A DNA stretch of 14,714 nt from Burkholderiales bacterium (GCA_903643055.1 CAHJWV010000287.1:1-14714); one strand, 5' to 3'. Positions 1 through 7,373 are shown, numbered from the stretch's first letter. Numbers and translations: made by a program. The notes: generated by a model from the letters alone, not told the origin.

Positions 1-203
1 CCGAGAAGCTGATCGAATACTATGACGTTGAGGGTGACCCGGTGGCAGAGAAGCTCAAACACATTCCGGGCCTGAGGGCGCTGGGCACGGCGCACGCCAT
101 CAAGCCCGACAAAGCCTTTGGCACCGGCATGCGGGACTGCCACGAAAATTTCGCAGATCACATTCTGAGTGATGGCCTGAAGTTCGAAAAAAAGAGCCAG
201 TAA
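1..203 (+). CDS. 3' end of an unrecognised gene (partial)
   Basis: An open frame runs in from the left edge (first full codon at base 3) and ends at TAA 201-203. It gives 66 residues beginning EKLIEYYDVEGDP and ending LKFEKKSQ. The tail is hydrophilic and rich in Lys, Glu and Asp, with no membrane segment. I do not recognise the family from this fragment and assign no function. The codons are plausible for a real gene, though the stretch is richer in A and T (tac tat, att, aaa) than the strongly G/C-ending codons of the next gene, so it may have a different history. It is followed by a 74-base gap before the ParB-like start, and the candidate -10 box in that gap suggests the two genes need not be cotranscribed. 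Confidence 0.55.
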   Translation, partial: EKLIEYYDVEGDPVAEKLKHIPGLRALGTAHAIKPDKAFGTGMRDCHENFADHILSDGLKFEKKSQ

Positions 204-237
204 CCGGCATCTTCATGCGGGCCCGAGGGACCGCCTC

Positions 238-243
238 TAGAAT
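238..243 (+). promoter_or_regulatory. candidate -10 box for the parB-like gene
   Basis: TAGAAT, one mismatch from the sigma-70 consensus TATAAT, lies 34 bases before the ATG at 278. Transcription would start near base 250. That excludes the upstream in-frame ATG at 215 and supports translation from 278. No good -35 hexamer is visible at the usual spacing, so this is a candidate only. Confidence 0.4.
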
Positions 244-277
244 CGCGCCCCCTTCCCGCACCCGGATCCAGAGCGTC

Positions 278-1132
278 ATGAACGTCGTCGTCAACGAAGA
301 ACTGAAAGCCTATATCGACCCGTTGACGGCGGAAGAACATGATGCGCTGGAGCGCAGCATCGTGGCTGAAGGCTGCCGTGACGCGCTGGTGCTGTGGGGC
401 GATGTGCTGGTCGATGGGCACAACCGCTATGGAATTTGCCAGAAGCACGGCCTGCCGTTCAACGCGGTGCAGAACCCGCGCTTCCAGTCGATCGAAGACG
501 TGCATCTGTGGATGATCGATCAGCACCTGGGCCGACGCAGCGTGTCGAACTTCCAGCGCGGGCTGCTGGCCTTGCGCAAGAGCGAAATCATGGCTGAGCA
601 ATCGGCGCGCGCCCGGGTTGCGCAAGACGCTGCGGGTGCGGCGCCCGTCACGACTGCACCCGCTGGCGAAGCGATCGCGCCGGCACCCGTGCTGCCCGCG
701 CAACCCGAGCCCTTGACCAGCCGCGAAGCGATCGCGAAGGCCGCGCGCTTGAGCAGCAGCCAGGTCGTGATGATCGAAAAGATCCAGAAGCAGGCCGCGC
801 CCGAAATCGTGGCGGCCGTGCGCGCGGGTTCGATCTCGATCAATGCAGCCGCCGCGGTGGCGAGCTTGCCTGCCGAAGAACAGGTGGCCGCGGCAGCGGC
901 CGGTGTCGATGAATTGAAGCAGGTTGCCAAGCGGGTGCGTGATTCGAAGCGCAAGCCACGTGAAGCGAAAGCGCCGAGCGCCGAGGCCGAATCGCCCGTT
1001 GAAGCGGGTGATACCGACGAGATCCAGGCGCTGCGTCAGCGCGTGGCCGAACTCACGGCCGAGAACGCGGCGCTGCGCAAGCAGTTGGAGGCCTTGCAGC
1101 TCGATGTGAATCTGTCGGCTGCGCCGTTCTGA
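278..1132 (+). CDS. ParB/Spo0J-family-like DNA-binding protein
   Basis: The predicted protein has 284 residues from the ATG at 278. Residues about 1-105 resemble the ParB N-terminal fold: a strand pair LVLWGDVLVDGHNRYGIC at about 38-54, then a helical WMIDQHLGRRSVSNFQR at 78-94, which matches the place of the family's QR box. The usual GERR motif reads GHNRY here, so nucleotide (CTP) handling may differ from chromosomal ParB. After an Ala/Pro-rich linker (about 108-147) there is a probable helix-turn-helix at 148-200 (TSREAIAKAARLSSSQVV) and a C-terminal leucine zipper at about 246-275. An ATG at 215 would add 21 residues, but it lies upstream of the candidate -10 box at 238-243 and has no recognisable coding signal. 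The gene stands alone, with no parA beside it, and is convergent with jetD. A role in DNA segregation or gene regulation is inferred from the family only. Confidence 0.72.
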   Translation: MNVVVNEELKAYIDPLTAEEHDALERSIVAEGCRDALVLWGDVLVDGHNRYGICQKHGLPFNAVQNPRFQSIEDVHLWMIDQHLGRRSVSNFQRGLLALRKSEIMAEQSARARVAQDAAGAAPVTTAPAGEAIAPAPVLPAQPEPLTSREAIAKAARLSSSQVVMIEKIQKQAAPEIVAAVRAGSISINAAAAVASLPAEEQVAAAAAGVDELKQVAKRVRDSKRKPREAKAPSAEAESPVEAGDTDEIQALRQRVAELTAENAALRKQLEALQLDVNLSAAPF

Positions 1133-1175
1133 GCGGCGAGTTCAAGGCCTTGGAGCCAGAGCCAAGACGGCTGAA

Positions 1176-1217
1176 GCGCTAAGAGCTAAAAGCTAAGAGC
1201 TAAGAGCTAAGCGCTAA
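1176..1217. repeat. tandem 7-bp repeat, six copies, between convergent genes
   Basis: Six end-to-end heptamers are visible: GCGCTAA, GAGCTAA, AAGCTAA, GAGCTAA, GAGCTAA, GCGCTAA. The array lies 43 bases after the ParB-like stop and 29 bases before the jetD stop. The CTAA core is invariant and only the first two bases of the unit vary. Each unit contributes an AGCT or AGCGCT palindrome. A short tandem array with period 7 would be prone to copy-number change by slippage. It codes for nothing obvious. Whether it acts as a terminator or protein-binding region, or is neutral, cannot be told from the sequence. Confidence 0.85.
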
Positions 1218-1246
1218 GCAAGCCGAGGCGACGATCACGAAATGGG

Positions 1247-2407
1247 TCAGAGCCAGCCCTCTTGCTCGGCCTTGCAGCCCGTTTGTTCGATCGCTTCGGC
1301 CAGTGCGCGCAGCCGGTCTGGCACCTCGGTGTGCAGCTTCAGGCGAGCCAGCGTCTGGCGATCGTAGGTGTTCAACGGCAGGGCCTTGCCTTGCTTCAAT
1401 CGTTCGGGCTCCATCGCCCAGGCTTCCCAGCCTGGCGGGTTGTTCCACAGCGCACCAGCCGTCAACGCGATCTCGATGCCGGCCGGGTCGGCATCGGCGC
1501 TGATGCGTGCGGGCGCTGGCGTGACCGTCAGCAGATGCCTGATCGCCGCCTGCCAGGCCTTCGAAGGCCGCCCCGGCAACCACACGATGCAGATGCCGGC
1601 TGCGCGCTGCCGGGACTGGCGCTCGAAGCTCGCGCGGTTCTCGATCAGCCAATAAGCCTCGGGCGGGCGGTCCATCGACTGCACTTGTGCGATCGATTCG
1701 GCTGGCACGCCGATAAAGGGGAAGGCGGCCCCATCCAGCCGCGCCTGCGGCCATCGCAGGCTGCGTTCGGTGGAAAGCCAGACCACGGGCGCAAATCGTT
1801 CGATGCCCAACACATCCAGATCGAACTGTTTTTCGAGCCATTCCCATTCGGAGTCGCTCACGGCCTTGGTGCTGGGCCGGATCTGCAGCGCGAAATCCTG
1901 GCGCATGCCGCGTTGCTGCTCGGCGCACCATTGCGCGAGGCCTTGCAGCAGTTCGTTGCGGGCTTTCAAGTGCTCGATCTTCAGCCCTCGGGTTTCGGCC
2001 AGCAATTGCGCCGCAGCCATCAGGCCCGGCGTCTCGCTTTCCAGGGCGCGCAGTTGGGCTCGCAATTCGTTGCGCTGCGCGTCGCCCTCTGATTTGCTGC
2101 GCAGCCCCAGTTCGGCTTGCAACGAAGCCAGGTCCAGCCATTCGAGTTGCTGCTTCGACCACAGGCCACGGTCGAAGCTGGTTTGAACCCGGGCGATGCC
2201 GAGCACGGCCAGCTTGTCGGCCAGGGCCTCGGCCAGTTCCAGCCGGTCCAGGCCTGCCTCATTCAGCAAGGTGAGCCATTGCCGCTTCAGTGCCGTGCCA
2301 CGGGCCCAGAGGGTTAGCAGATCGCGCTCCGCAGCGCGCAGCTTCTTCAACGGCGGTGGCACGGCCGCCTCGGTCATGCCATGCCACTCGCTGCGCTTCA
2401 TCGTCAA
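1247..2407 (-). CDS. jetD: JetD-like Toprim nuclease of a Wadjet system
   Basis: The predicted 386-residue protein is the last gene of the jet operon; its ATG overlaps the jetC stop by 4 bases, which suggests translational coupling. Residues about 1-170 form a charged, helical N-terminal region that probably binds the SMC partner and DNA (the DUF3322-like position). Residues about 205-330 carry a Toprim-type core: IEN with E256 and N257, then a GRP turn at 279-281, then SADADPAG with D305 and D307. This Glu plus DxD set is the metal-binding signature shared with topoisomerase VI A/Spo11 and with JetD (MksG, EptD). In characterised Wadjet systems this subunit cuts the plasmid DNA that the SMC complex has extruded. 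All catalytic acids appear intact, so the nuclease is predicted to be active. The match could be to the DUF2220 or the DUF2399 branch; I cannot separate them by eye. Alternative in-frame starts are Met3 and Met11. Confidence 0.82.
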   Translation of the reverse strand: MTMKRSEWHGMTEAAVPPPLKKLRAAERDLLTLWARGTALKRQWLTLLNEAGLDRLELAEALADKLAVLGIARVQTSFDRGLWSKQQLEWLDLASLQAELGLRSKSEGDAQRNELRAQLRALESETPGLMAAAQLLAETRGLKIEHLKARNELLQGLAQWCAEQQRGMRQDFALQIRPSTKAVSDSEWEWLEKQFDLDVLGIERFAPVVWLSTERSLRWPQARLDGAAFPFIGVPAESIAQVQSMDRPPEAYWLIENRASFERQSRQRAAGICIVWLPGRPSKAWQAAIRHLLTVTPAPARISADADPAGIEIALTAGALWNNPPGWEAWAMEPERLKQGKALPLNTYDRQTLARLKLHTEVPDRLRALAEAIEQTGCKAEQEGWL

Positions 2408-5235
2408 GGCTGCACCACCGCCGCGAGGTTCGGCACACCGCGCCGTTGCAACACCGCAATCGGCGGCGCCCAGCGGCTGCCCTTGGGCTTCTTGCTCGTC
2501 ACCAGCGTGATCTCGGCCGGCTCGAAGACTTCGAGGTTGTGCGTGATCGGCGTCGTCAGCAGGTATTGCGCGCGGGTCGAGCGCAGGAAGTGGCCGACCA
2601 GCTGGATGTTGCGCACGTCCAGGTGCGCGAAGGGCTCGTCGATGAAGACGAAGCCGCCGGGGCTGTCGTCGTCCTTCATCAGGCCGACCAACAAGATCAG
2701 CGACTTCAGCACCTGCTGGCCGCCTGAGGCTTCGCCGTCGTTGAGGCCGATCGCGTCTTTGCCATCGAAGCGGAACTTCACCGCCAGGCCCGCTTGCGCC
2801 AACACCGCGTCTTCGTTCTCCAGGTGCGGCAGCTCGGCCTGCACCTCCACACCCGCAAGTTCGCCGAGTTCCTGGATGTTCTTGCGATAGCGGCGGATCG
2901 TGCTGCGCAGCACCTCGATGTAGCGCTCGCGGGCGTTGTGCACCGCGATGCGCGCCTGCTCGTTGCTGACGCGGCGGTCGTTGAGCTGCAGCTCCTGATC
3001 AGCCACAGCGGCGTTCATGCGCTGATGACGGTCTTCGACGGTGCCGTCGGTTTCCCATTCGCCTTCGGTCAGCTCTTTTTCGACGTTATTGGCGCGGATT
3101 TCGGCCTGCTTCGCCGACCCGAATTCATCCTGCAATGCGCTGATCGTGGCCGGCTCGCGCCAGCTTGCCGGAAAGCGCCGCCGCAGCGTTTGTGAGGCCT
3201 CCACCTGCGTGCGTGACTCGGCGCGGCGCAGCGTCCATTCACGCGCGTTTTGCGCGGCTTGCTGCTCGCTGCGCTTCAGCCCGTCTTGCAGCTGGGTGTA
3301 GCGGATCTCGCTGTTCTGCTGCTCGCGCACAAGGCGCTCGTGGTCCGCTTCCAGCTGCGTCCATCGGTTGCCTGTGGCGCGGCGGGCCGCTTGCAGCGCC
3401 GGCAGCTTCTCGCGCGCTTGGGCGAACTCGGCGCCGCGCTCGGCCAGTTCGCGCGCGGCGCTGTGGCCTTGCGCTGCGCGCCTGGCATCGGCCAGCTGGC
3501 GTTGGTTGGCTTGCTGCTCGCGGGCGATGCGCATCAAGGTGTCGTCGGCCTGGCTCAGGGCCTGAGTCAGCGCATCTCGGCGCGCGGCCATGGCGGCAGC
3601 ACCGAACTGATGTTCGGCCGGCGAGACCCACACCGAGCGGCCGCCGCGTGCATCGCGTTGATAAGCCTCCGGCGTGATCCATTCGCCGCCCCGCTTTGCG
3701 CCTTCGGCGGTGCTGGCCACACGGCGGATGCCGGCCAGTTGGCGCAGCAGCCAGCCCGGCACCGCCGCGCTGAAATGGACGACGGCCAGCAGCGCATCGG
3801 TCGGTGCTTGGGCCGGTGCAGCCTCGGATTGCGCAACCACGTAATGCCGATAGCGCTCGCGCTCGGCGATGCCGAAGGCCCGCGCTTCGTCGCTGCTGTG
3901 CGCCAGCACGATGACCCAGCGCACCGAACGCAGCACGCCTTCGACAGCGGCACGCCAATGTTCATCGCTGACCTCGACCACATCGGCCAGCACATGGTGC
4001 GCAATGCCTTCGGCATCGAGCGCGCGGCGCAGCCGCTGCACTTCGGGCGGCGGCGGGGGCTGGCGCTGGCCTTCGAGCGCGGCAAGCGCCTTCTCGGCGG
4101 CTTGCCGCTTCTCGCTGTGCTGTGACCACTGCGAAGCCCATTGCTGCGACGCTTGCTCCAGCTCCTGCAGCCGCGCGGCCAGTTGTTGCTGGTCGGATTC
4201 GACCGCGGCCAACGTCTGCAGCTCGGTGGCGTGCTTGACCAATTGCTCGATCGGCTTTTCGGCCGCGGTGGCTTCGGTCAGCGCCAGGCGCGTGCTCTCG
4301 CGTTCGCGGGTCAGCGCATCGAGCCGGCCATCCAGTTGTTGCCGCGATTCATGCAAGGCCAGCAGCTCCTTGCGCTGGCTGCTGTGCTTCTGCGCTTCGG
4401 CGGCGGCCTGCAGCCGCTGGCGGTGCAGCTCGCGTACGCGCTCGGTGAGCTGTTCGCGCTTCTCCGACCATTGCAGCACCGGCAGCACCTCGGTGTTCAG
4501 CCGTTCGCGCTCGCGCAGCTTCCTCTGGTGCTGCTGGTAGTTGATGACGCGCAAGGCCAGCCCGGCGAGCAGGTTGCGCGCATGCGCGAGCTCGTACTCC
4601 GCCTGTGCCACTTCCTTGTTGAGCTGTTGCTGATGGCCGCGGGCCACGTCATAACGGTCCAGCACCTCCTGGTCACCGAACACATCGAACACCAGTTTGA
4701 GTAGCTCGCGCGGGCTGAACTCGCACAGCCGATCGGTCTGGCCCTGCTCCAGCGACAACACGCGCGCGATCGCTGGCGTGAGGCCGGCCACGGCCAGGCG
4801 CTTGCGCCAGATCTCCGGGCCGAGCATGTCTTTTTCCGGTCGCTCGATCAGCGCTTCGATCGGCACATCGCCTTCCACGAGCAGGTAGCGCCGCTGCCAG
4901 TCGCCGCCATTGCGTTCGATGCGGCAGGCCAGCGTGACCTGGTCGGAATACAGCAGCGAGCGTGCGAACGGCCGGTTCGATGATTGCGCGCCTTGCGGCT
5001 TGTTGTCGACGACACCGCGCAGCCAGGCGCTGTTGGCATTGGCGTGGCGCGCATAGGTCTTGTAGCTGCGCCCACCGGAGCAGTCGAGGCCGAGCAAGGT
5101 GCGCATCGCATCGAGCAGCGTGGTCTTGCCCGAGCCGTTCGGCCCGGCGATGGTGACGATGGCGGCGTCCAGCGGCAGGCTCACGCGCTGGCAGTAGTCC
5201 CAGTGCATGAGTTCGAGCGATTGCAGATGGAACAT
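2404..5235 (-). CDS. jetC: JetC-like SMC/MukB-type ATPase of a Wadjet system
   Basis: The predicted protein has 943 residues, much shorter than E. coli MukB (about 1,486), so the coiled-coil arms are short. Order of parts: N-terminal ATPase half with Walker A GPNGSGKTT at 31-39 and a probable Q-loop around EQGQ 163-166; first coiled coil at about 200-390; a proline run at 393-397; a compact hinge-like alpha/beta domain at about 400-540; second coiled coil at about 550-785; C-terminal ATPase half with signature ASGGQQ at 836-841, Walker B FVFIDE at 863-868 and D-loop AHLD. Every motif needed for ATP-driven dimerisation is present. By family knowledge, the subunit is the loop-extruding motor that works with the JetA kleisin and JetB. 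It starts 3 bases after jetB and overlaps jetD by 4 bases. The hinge sequence looks unlike classical SMC hinges. RecN/SbcC-like repair ATPases are an unlikely alternative given the three partner genes. Confidence 0.87.
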   Translation of the reverse strand: MFHLQSLELMHWDYCQRVSLPLDAAIVTIAGPNGSGKTTLLDAMRTLLGLDCSGGRSYKTYARHANANSAWLRGVVDNKPQGAQSSNRPFARSLLYSDQVTLACRIERNGGDWQRRYLLVEGDVPIEALIERPEKDMLGPEIWRKRLAVAGLTPAIARVLSLEQGQTDRLCEFSPRELLKLVFDVFGDQEVLDRYDVARGHQQQLNKEVAQAEYELAHARNLLAGLALRVINYQQHQRKLRERERLNTEVLPVLQWSEKREQLTERVRELHRQRLQAAAEAQKHSSQRKELLALHESRQQLDGRLDALTRERESTRLALTEATAAEKPIEQLVKHATELQTLAAVESDQQQLAARLQELEQASQQWASQWSQHSEKRQAAEKALAALEGQRQPPPPPEVQRLRRALDAEGIAHHVLADVVEVSDEHWRAAVEGVLRSVRWVIVLAHSSDEARAFGIAERERYRHYVVAQSEAAPAQAPTDALLAVVHFSAAVPGWLLRQLAGIRRVASTAEGAKRGGEWITPEAYQRDARGGRSVWVSPAEHQFGAAAMAARRDALTQALSQADDTLMRIAREQQANQRQLADARRAAQGHSAARELAERGAEFAQAREKLPALQAARRATGNRWTQLEADHERLVREQQNSEIRYTQLQDGLKRSEQQAAQNAREWTLRRAESRTQVEASQTLRRRFPASWREPATISALQDEFGSAKQAEIRANNVEKELTEGEWETDGTVEDRHQRMNAAVADQELQLNDRRVSNEQARIAVHNARERYIEVLRSTIRRYRKNIQELGELAGVEVQAELPHLENEDAVLAQAGLAVKFRFDGKDAIGLNDGEASGGQQVLKSLILLVGLMKDDDSPGGFVFIDEPFAHLDVRNIQLVGHFLRSTRAQYLLTTPITHNLEVFEPAEITLVTSKKPKGSRWAPPIAVLQRRGVPNLAAVVQP

Positions 5236-5238
5236 GGG

Positions 5239-5997
5239 TCAGCTCAGCTCTGAAAGGGGCGGTGGATTCGGGATGGCTGCGTTGCCTTCGGCTCGCGCAT
5301 CGGGCTCGGCCGATGAGGTTGGCGAAGACGGGGTTGGCGAAGGCGGCGTCGGCGAAGCAGCCCGTTCGCGTGCCAGCACGTCGGCCAGCGCACCGTCGAG
5401 GATGCGCGGCGCGAGCGTGTCGTAGTCGAGCAGCAGGTCGAGCAGCGGCCCTTCGGCAATGTCGTTACCGCGCCGCTCGATGAAGCCGTGCCGCTCCAGC
5501 AGCTTGAGGTTGCCGTCGAGCCGCGTCTTCTTGCCGAGCTGCACGCCGAAGTCGGCCAGCAGCGCCGCATATGACACCACCGGGCTCACCGTCTGCGCGC
5601 TCGGCAGCGGCTTGGCGCTGGCAAACATTTCGTCTTGCCCCGGCTCGGGGCTGCTGGCGCGCGAGGCCTGCTTCTCGCGCTTGGGCAGCACGATCAGTGA
5701 CCACAGCACGATCAACAAGGCCACGCCATCGCGCGGCAATTCGAGGTTGTTGTTGCCGGCCAAGCCGGTGTCGCCAAACACCGCCGATTCGGCCGGGCGC
5801 AGCAGCGCCACGCTGACGTGATCGGCATACAGGTTGTCGACCAGGCGCAGGCCGACGCCGGCAAGGCGCTGGCCGACATCGGCCCACAGTTCGGCATCGA
5901 TCAATGCGCGCCGCACCCGCGGGTGGGTGCGTGGCAGCCAGCGGCGAGCCAGCAGCTCGGCGGCCAGCAGCGCGCCTTCGTCGATCGCAGCAGTCAT
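5239..5997 (-). CDS. jetB: JetB-like (MukE/MksE-type) winged-helix subunit
   Basis: The predicted protein has 252 residues. Its start overlaps the jetA stop as ATGA (5994-5997). Residues about 25-110 contain RVRRALIDAELWADVGQRLAG followed by a strand-rich stretch and the hydrophobic VALLIVLWSLIVLP; this is a winged-helix-like arrangement of the kind seen in DUF4194/MksE proteins. Residues about 140-205 (ALLADFGVQLGKKTRLDGNLKLL, then GFIERRGND) look like a second winged helix. The length without the tail (about 210) fits the MukE/MksE class. By analogy it binds the kleisin JetA and helps clamp DNA beneath the ATPase heads. The last 40 or so residues are a Pro/Ser/Ala-rich, probably disordered tail encoded by a 15-bp tandem repeat. 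The assignment rests mainly on gene order between jetA and jetC plus fold impression, because this family is poorly conserved. Confidence 0.75.
   Translation of the reverse strand: MTAAIDEGALLAAELLARRWLPRTHPRVRRALIDAELWADVGQRLAGVGLRLVDNLYADHVSVALLRPAESAVFGDTGLAGNNNLELPRDGVALLIVLWSLIVLPKREKQASRASSPEPGQDEMFASAKPLPSAQTVSPVVSYAALLADFGVQLGKKTRLDGNLKLLERHGFIERRGNDIAEGPLLDLLLDYDTLAPRILDGALADVLARERAASPTPPSPTPSSPTSSAEPDARAEGNAAIPNPPPLSELS
5315..5359 (-). repeat. three imperfect 15-bp tandem copies in the jetB 3' end
   Basis: On the + strand the units are GAGGTTGGCGAAGAC, GGGGTTGGCGAAGGC and GGCGTCGGCGAAGCA. Read on the coding strand they give repeated Ser-Pro-Thr units in the C-terminal tail of JetB (ASPTPPSPTPSSPTSS). 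The unit is a multiple of three, so copy-number change would keep the frame and only lengthen or shorten the linker-like tail. Confidence 0.75.
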
Positions 5998-7316
5998 GGT
6001 GTGGTTTCGCTATTGGGGGCGAGCGGGGGCTCGGGAAAGGGCTGATCATGCGGTGCCAGCCAGCCAGCCGAGAGCGCCCGCACATCGGCTTCGTCGCTGG
6101 CCTGCAAGTCGGTCTGCCATTGCACTCGCCACGGCGAGCGGGCGAAGTCGCCGGTCAGGCCTTGCAGCTGCTGCGCCTGCGGGTCGCCCAGCAAGGGCAT
6201 CAGTTGGGCGCGATAAGCCGCTTGTGCATAACGTCCACCCAGCACGGCATCTGACACCGGTCGCACCTCGCTCCAACCGGCCAGCTGCGCGACCAGGGCG
6301 CCCAGCTCTTCGGGCAGCGACAGGCCTTCCAGCACGCCGACCGGCGCGGCCTGCGGCGCCGGCAGGGCATCGGGCACGGCACGTGTGGGCCGGTCGCGGT
6401 CGAACTCGGCTTCGGTCACGTCAAGCAATTCATGCGGCGACACGAACACCGGAAACACCGAGGCCGACAGCACACCGTTGAGCAGCGAGCCCAGGTCGGG
6501 CGCCGACTGCAGCCAGCGCCGCACATCGGTCGTCGTCACGCCGGTGCTGCCGAGCGTGACGCGTTGGCGGTCGGCCTGCTGCATCGCGCGGTTGAACTGG
6601 CTCGCCATCGCCAGCAGCTTGGCCTGCGCCAAGCCGAGGTCGCGGGCAATGCGCTCCAGCTTCACGTTACCTTGCGCGCTGGTGATGATCGCGGTCAAGG
6701 CCTGCGAGGCTTTTTCGACCAGGCTCAGCGCGCGGTCGAAGCGGCGCCGCGCCTGGCGCAGGCGGAACTCGGAGCTGCTCGCAATGGCCTCGGCAAACTC
6801 ATCGTGCAGCCGCGCAAGCTGGGCTTGCAGATGGTCCAGCTGCGCCGCGTCGATCATGCCCAGCTGCTGTGCACCGGTCACGCTGGCGAGCAGTGCCGCG
6901 AGGTCGGCGTCTTCGCGCTGGCTTTGCATCAGCGGGCTCAGCAGCGCCATCACCAGCGGCGCCAGCGGTGGCAAGGTGTAGTCCTGCGTGGTGGCGTCCC
7001 AGCTCAGCAGGCCGACCTCGCGCAGCCGGTTCAGCACCAGCGCCAGCGGTTCTTCGCGCAGCACATGGAAGCGCTGGTTGATCTCGTCGCGGGCGATGCG
7101 CGATTGCGGCATCGCCATCAGATCCAGGAACACCCACACGCGCAGCTTGACCAGCGGCGCCGGGCCGTGGAAGAGGCCGCGCAAGGCGTCGAGCGTGGCT
7201 TCGTGCTGCGCGAGCTGCCACAAGCCTTGCGACTCGATCGGCACGCTGCCATCACGGAAATAATCTTCAAAGCGGCCATCCGCAGTGTCGGCGGTGGCGG
7301 GTTCAGGGCCTTTCAT
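5994..7316 (-). CDS. jetA: JetA-like (MukF/MksF-type) kleisin subunit
   Basis: The predicted protein has 440 residues from the ATG at 7316 (an ATG at 7325 would add three). The length matches MukF/MksF (about 440). Residues about 32-127 look like a winged helix (DALRGLF, LVKLRVWVFLDLMAM, a DEINQRF recognition helix, ALVLNRLREVGLLSW). Residues about 132-272 are almost entirely helical, with basic and acidic heptads (LDHLQAQLARLHDEF; RQARRRFDRALSLVEKA), as in the MukF middle domain. Residues about 327-422 could form the C-terminal head-binding winged helix. No signal peptide or membrane segment. By family knowledge this subunit bridges the SMC heads and recruits JetB. I do not see clear DUF3375 sequence landmarks, so it may belong to a different JetA branch from the best-studied systems. 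It is the first gene of the four-gene operon, 57 bases after recG. The start at 7316 is preferred because a possible -10 box covers the other ATG. Confidence 0.75.
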   Translation of the reverse strand: MKGPEPATADTADGRFEDYFRDGSVPIESQGLWQLAQHEATLDALRGLFHGPAPLVKLRVWVFLDLMAMPQSRIARDEINQRFHVLREEPLALVLNRLREVGLLSWDATTQDYTLPPLAPLVMALLSPLMQSQREDADLAALLASVTGAQQLGMIDAAQLDHLQAQLARLHDEFAEAIASSSEFRLRQARRRFDRALSLVEKASQALTAIITSAQGNVKLERIARDLGLAQAKLLAMASQFNRAMQQADRQRVTLGSTGVTTTDVRRWLQSAPDLGSLLNGVLSASVFPVFVSPHELLDVTEAEFDRDRPTRAVPDALPAPQAAPVGVLEGLSLPEELGALVAQLAGWSEVRPVSDAVLGGRYAQAAYRAQLMPLLGDPQAQQLQGLTGDFARSPWRVQWQTDLQASDEADVRALSAGWLAPHDQPFPEPPLAPNSETTP

Positions 7317-7323
7317 GGCGCGC

Positions 7324-7329
7324 ATTCTG
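7324..7329 (-). promoter_or_regulatory. candidate extended -10 box for the jet operon
   Basis: The coding strand reads TGACAGAAT, an extended -10 pattern (TGn followed by CAGAAT), then seven bases, then the ATG at 7316. This would give the jet operon its own, nearly leaderless transcript in addition to read-through from recG. It overlaps the alternative ATG at 7325. There is no convincing -35 hexamer. Confidence 0.32.
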
Positions 7330-7337
7330 TCAGCTGC

Positions 7338-7358
7338 GCGGCGACACGCCTTCGCCGC
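7338..7358 (-). other. inverted repeat between recG and jetA
   Basis: GCGGCGA at 7338-7344 pairs with TCGCCGC at 7352-7358 across a 7-base loop, giving a perfect GC-rich 7-bp stem. It lies 15 bases after the recG stop. No T-run follows on the minus strand, so it is not a classical intrinsic terminator. It may act as an mRNA 3' structure for recG or a partial attenuator ahead of jetA. Confidence 0.4.
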
Positions 7359-7373
7359 TGAACACGACGCCGC

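Noticed and set aside
215..277. N-terminal extension of the ParB-like protein from the ATG at 215
   Set aside because: The 21 extra residues are Arg/Pro-rich and unlike the family, and a TAGAAT box lies inside them, so translation from 278 is favoured.
1149..1166. Hairpin CTTGG/CCAAG after the ParB-like gene as its terminator
   Set aside because: Five-base stem, 8-base loop and no T-run; too weak to call.
1200..2162. A 320-codon minus-strand frame overlapping jetD
   Set aside because: Runs in another frame of jetD, is Arg/Ala-rich, and lacks any family motif; jetD itself carries the Toprim motifs.
3250..4125. A 291-codon open frame on the + strand opposite jetC
   Set aside because: Fully antisense to the coiled-coil and hinge region of jetC, with shadow-type composition.
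1247..7316. Reading the operon as a housekeeping MukBEF/MksBEF condensin
   Set aside because: The fourth gene encodes a Toprim nuclease with intact catalytic residues, which is the mark of Wadjet-type systems and is absent from plain MukBEF.
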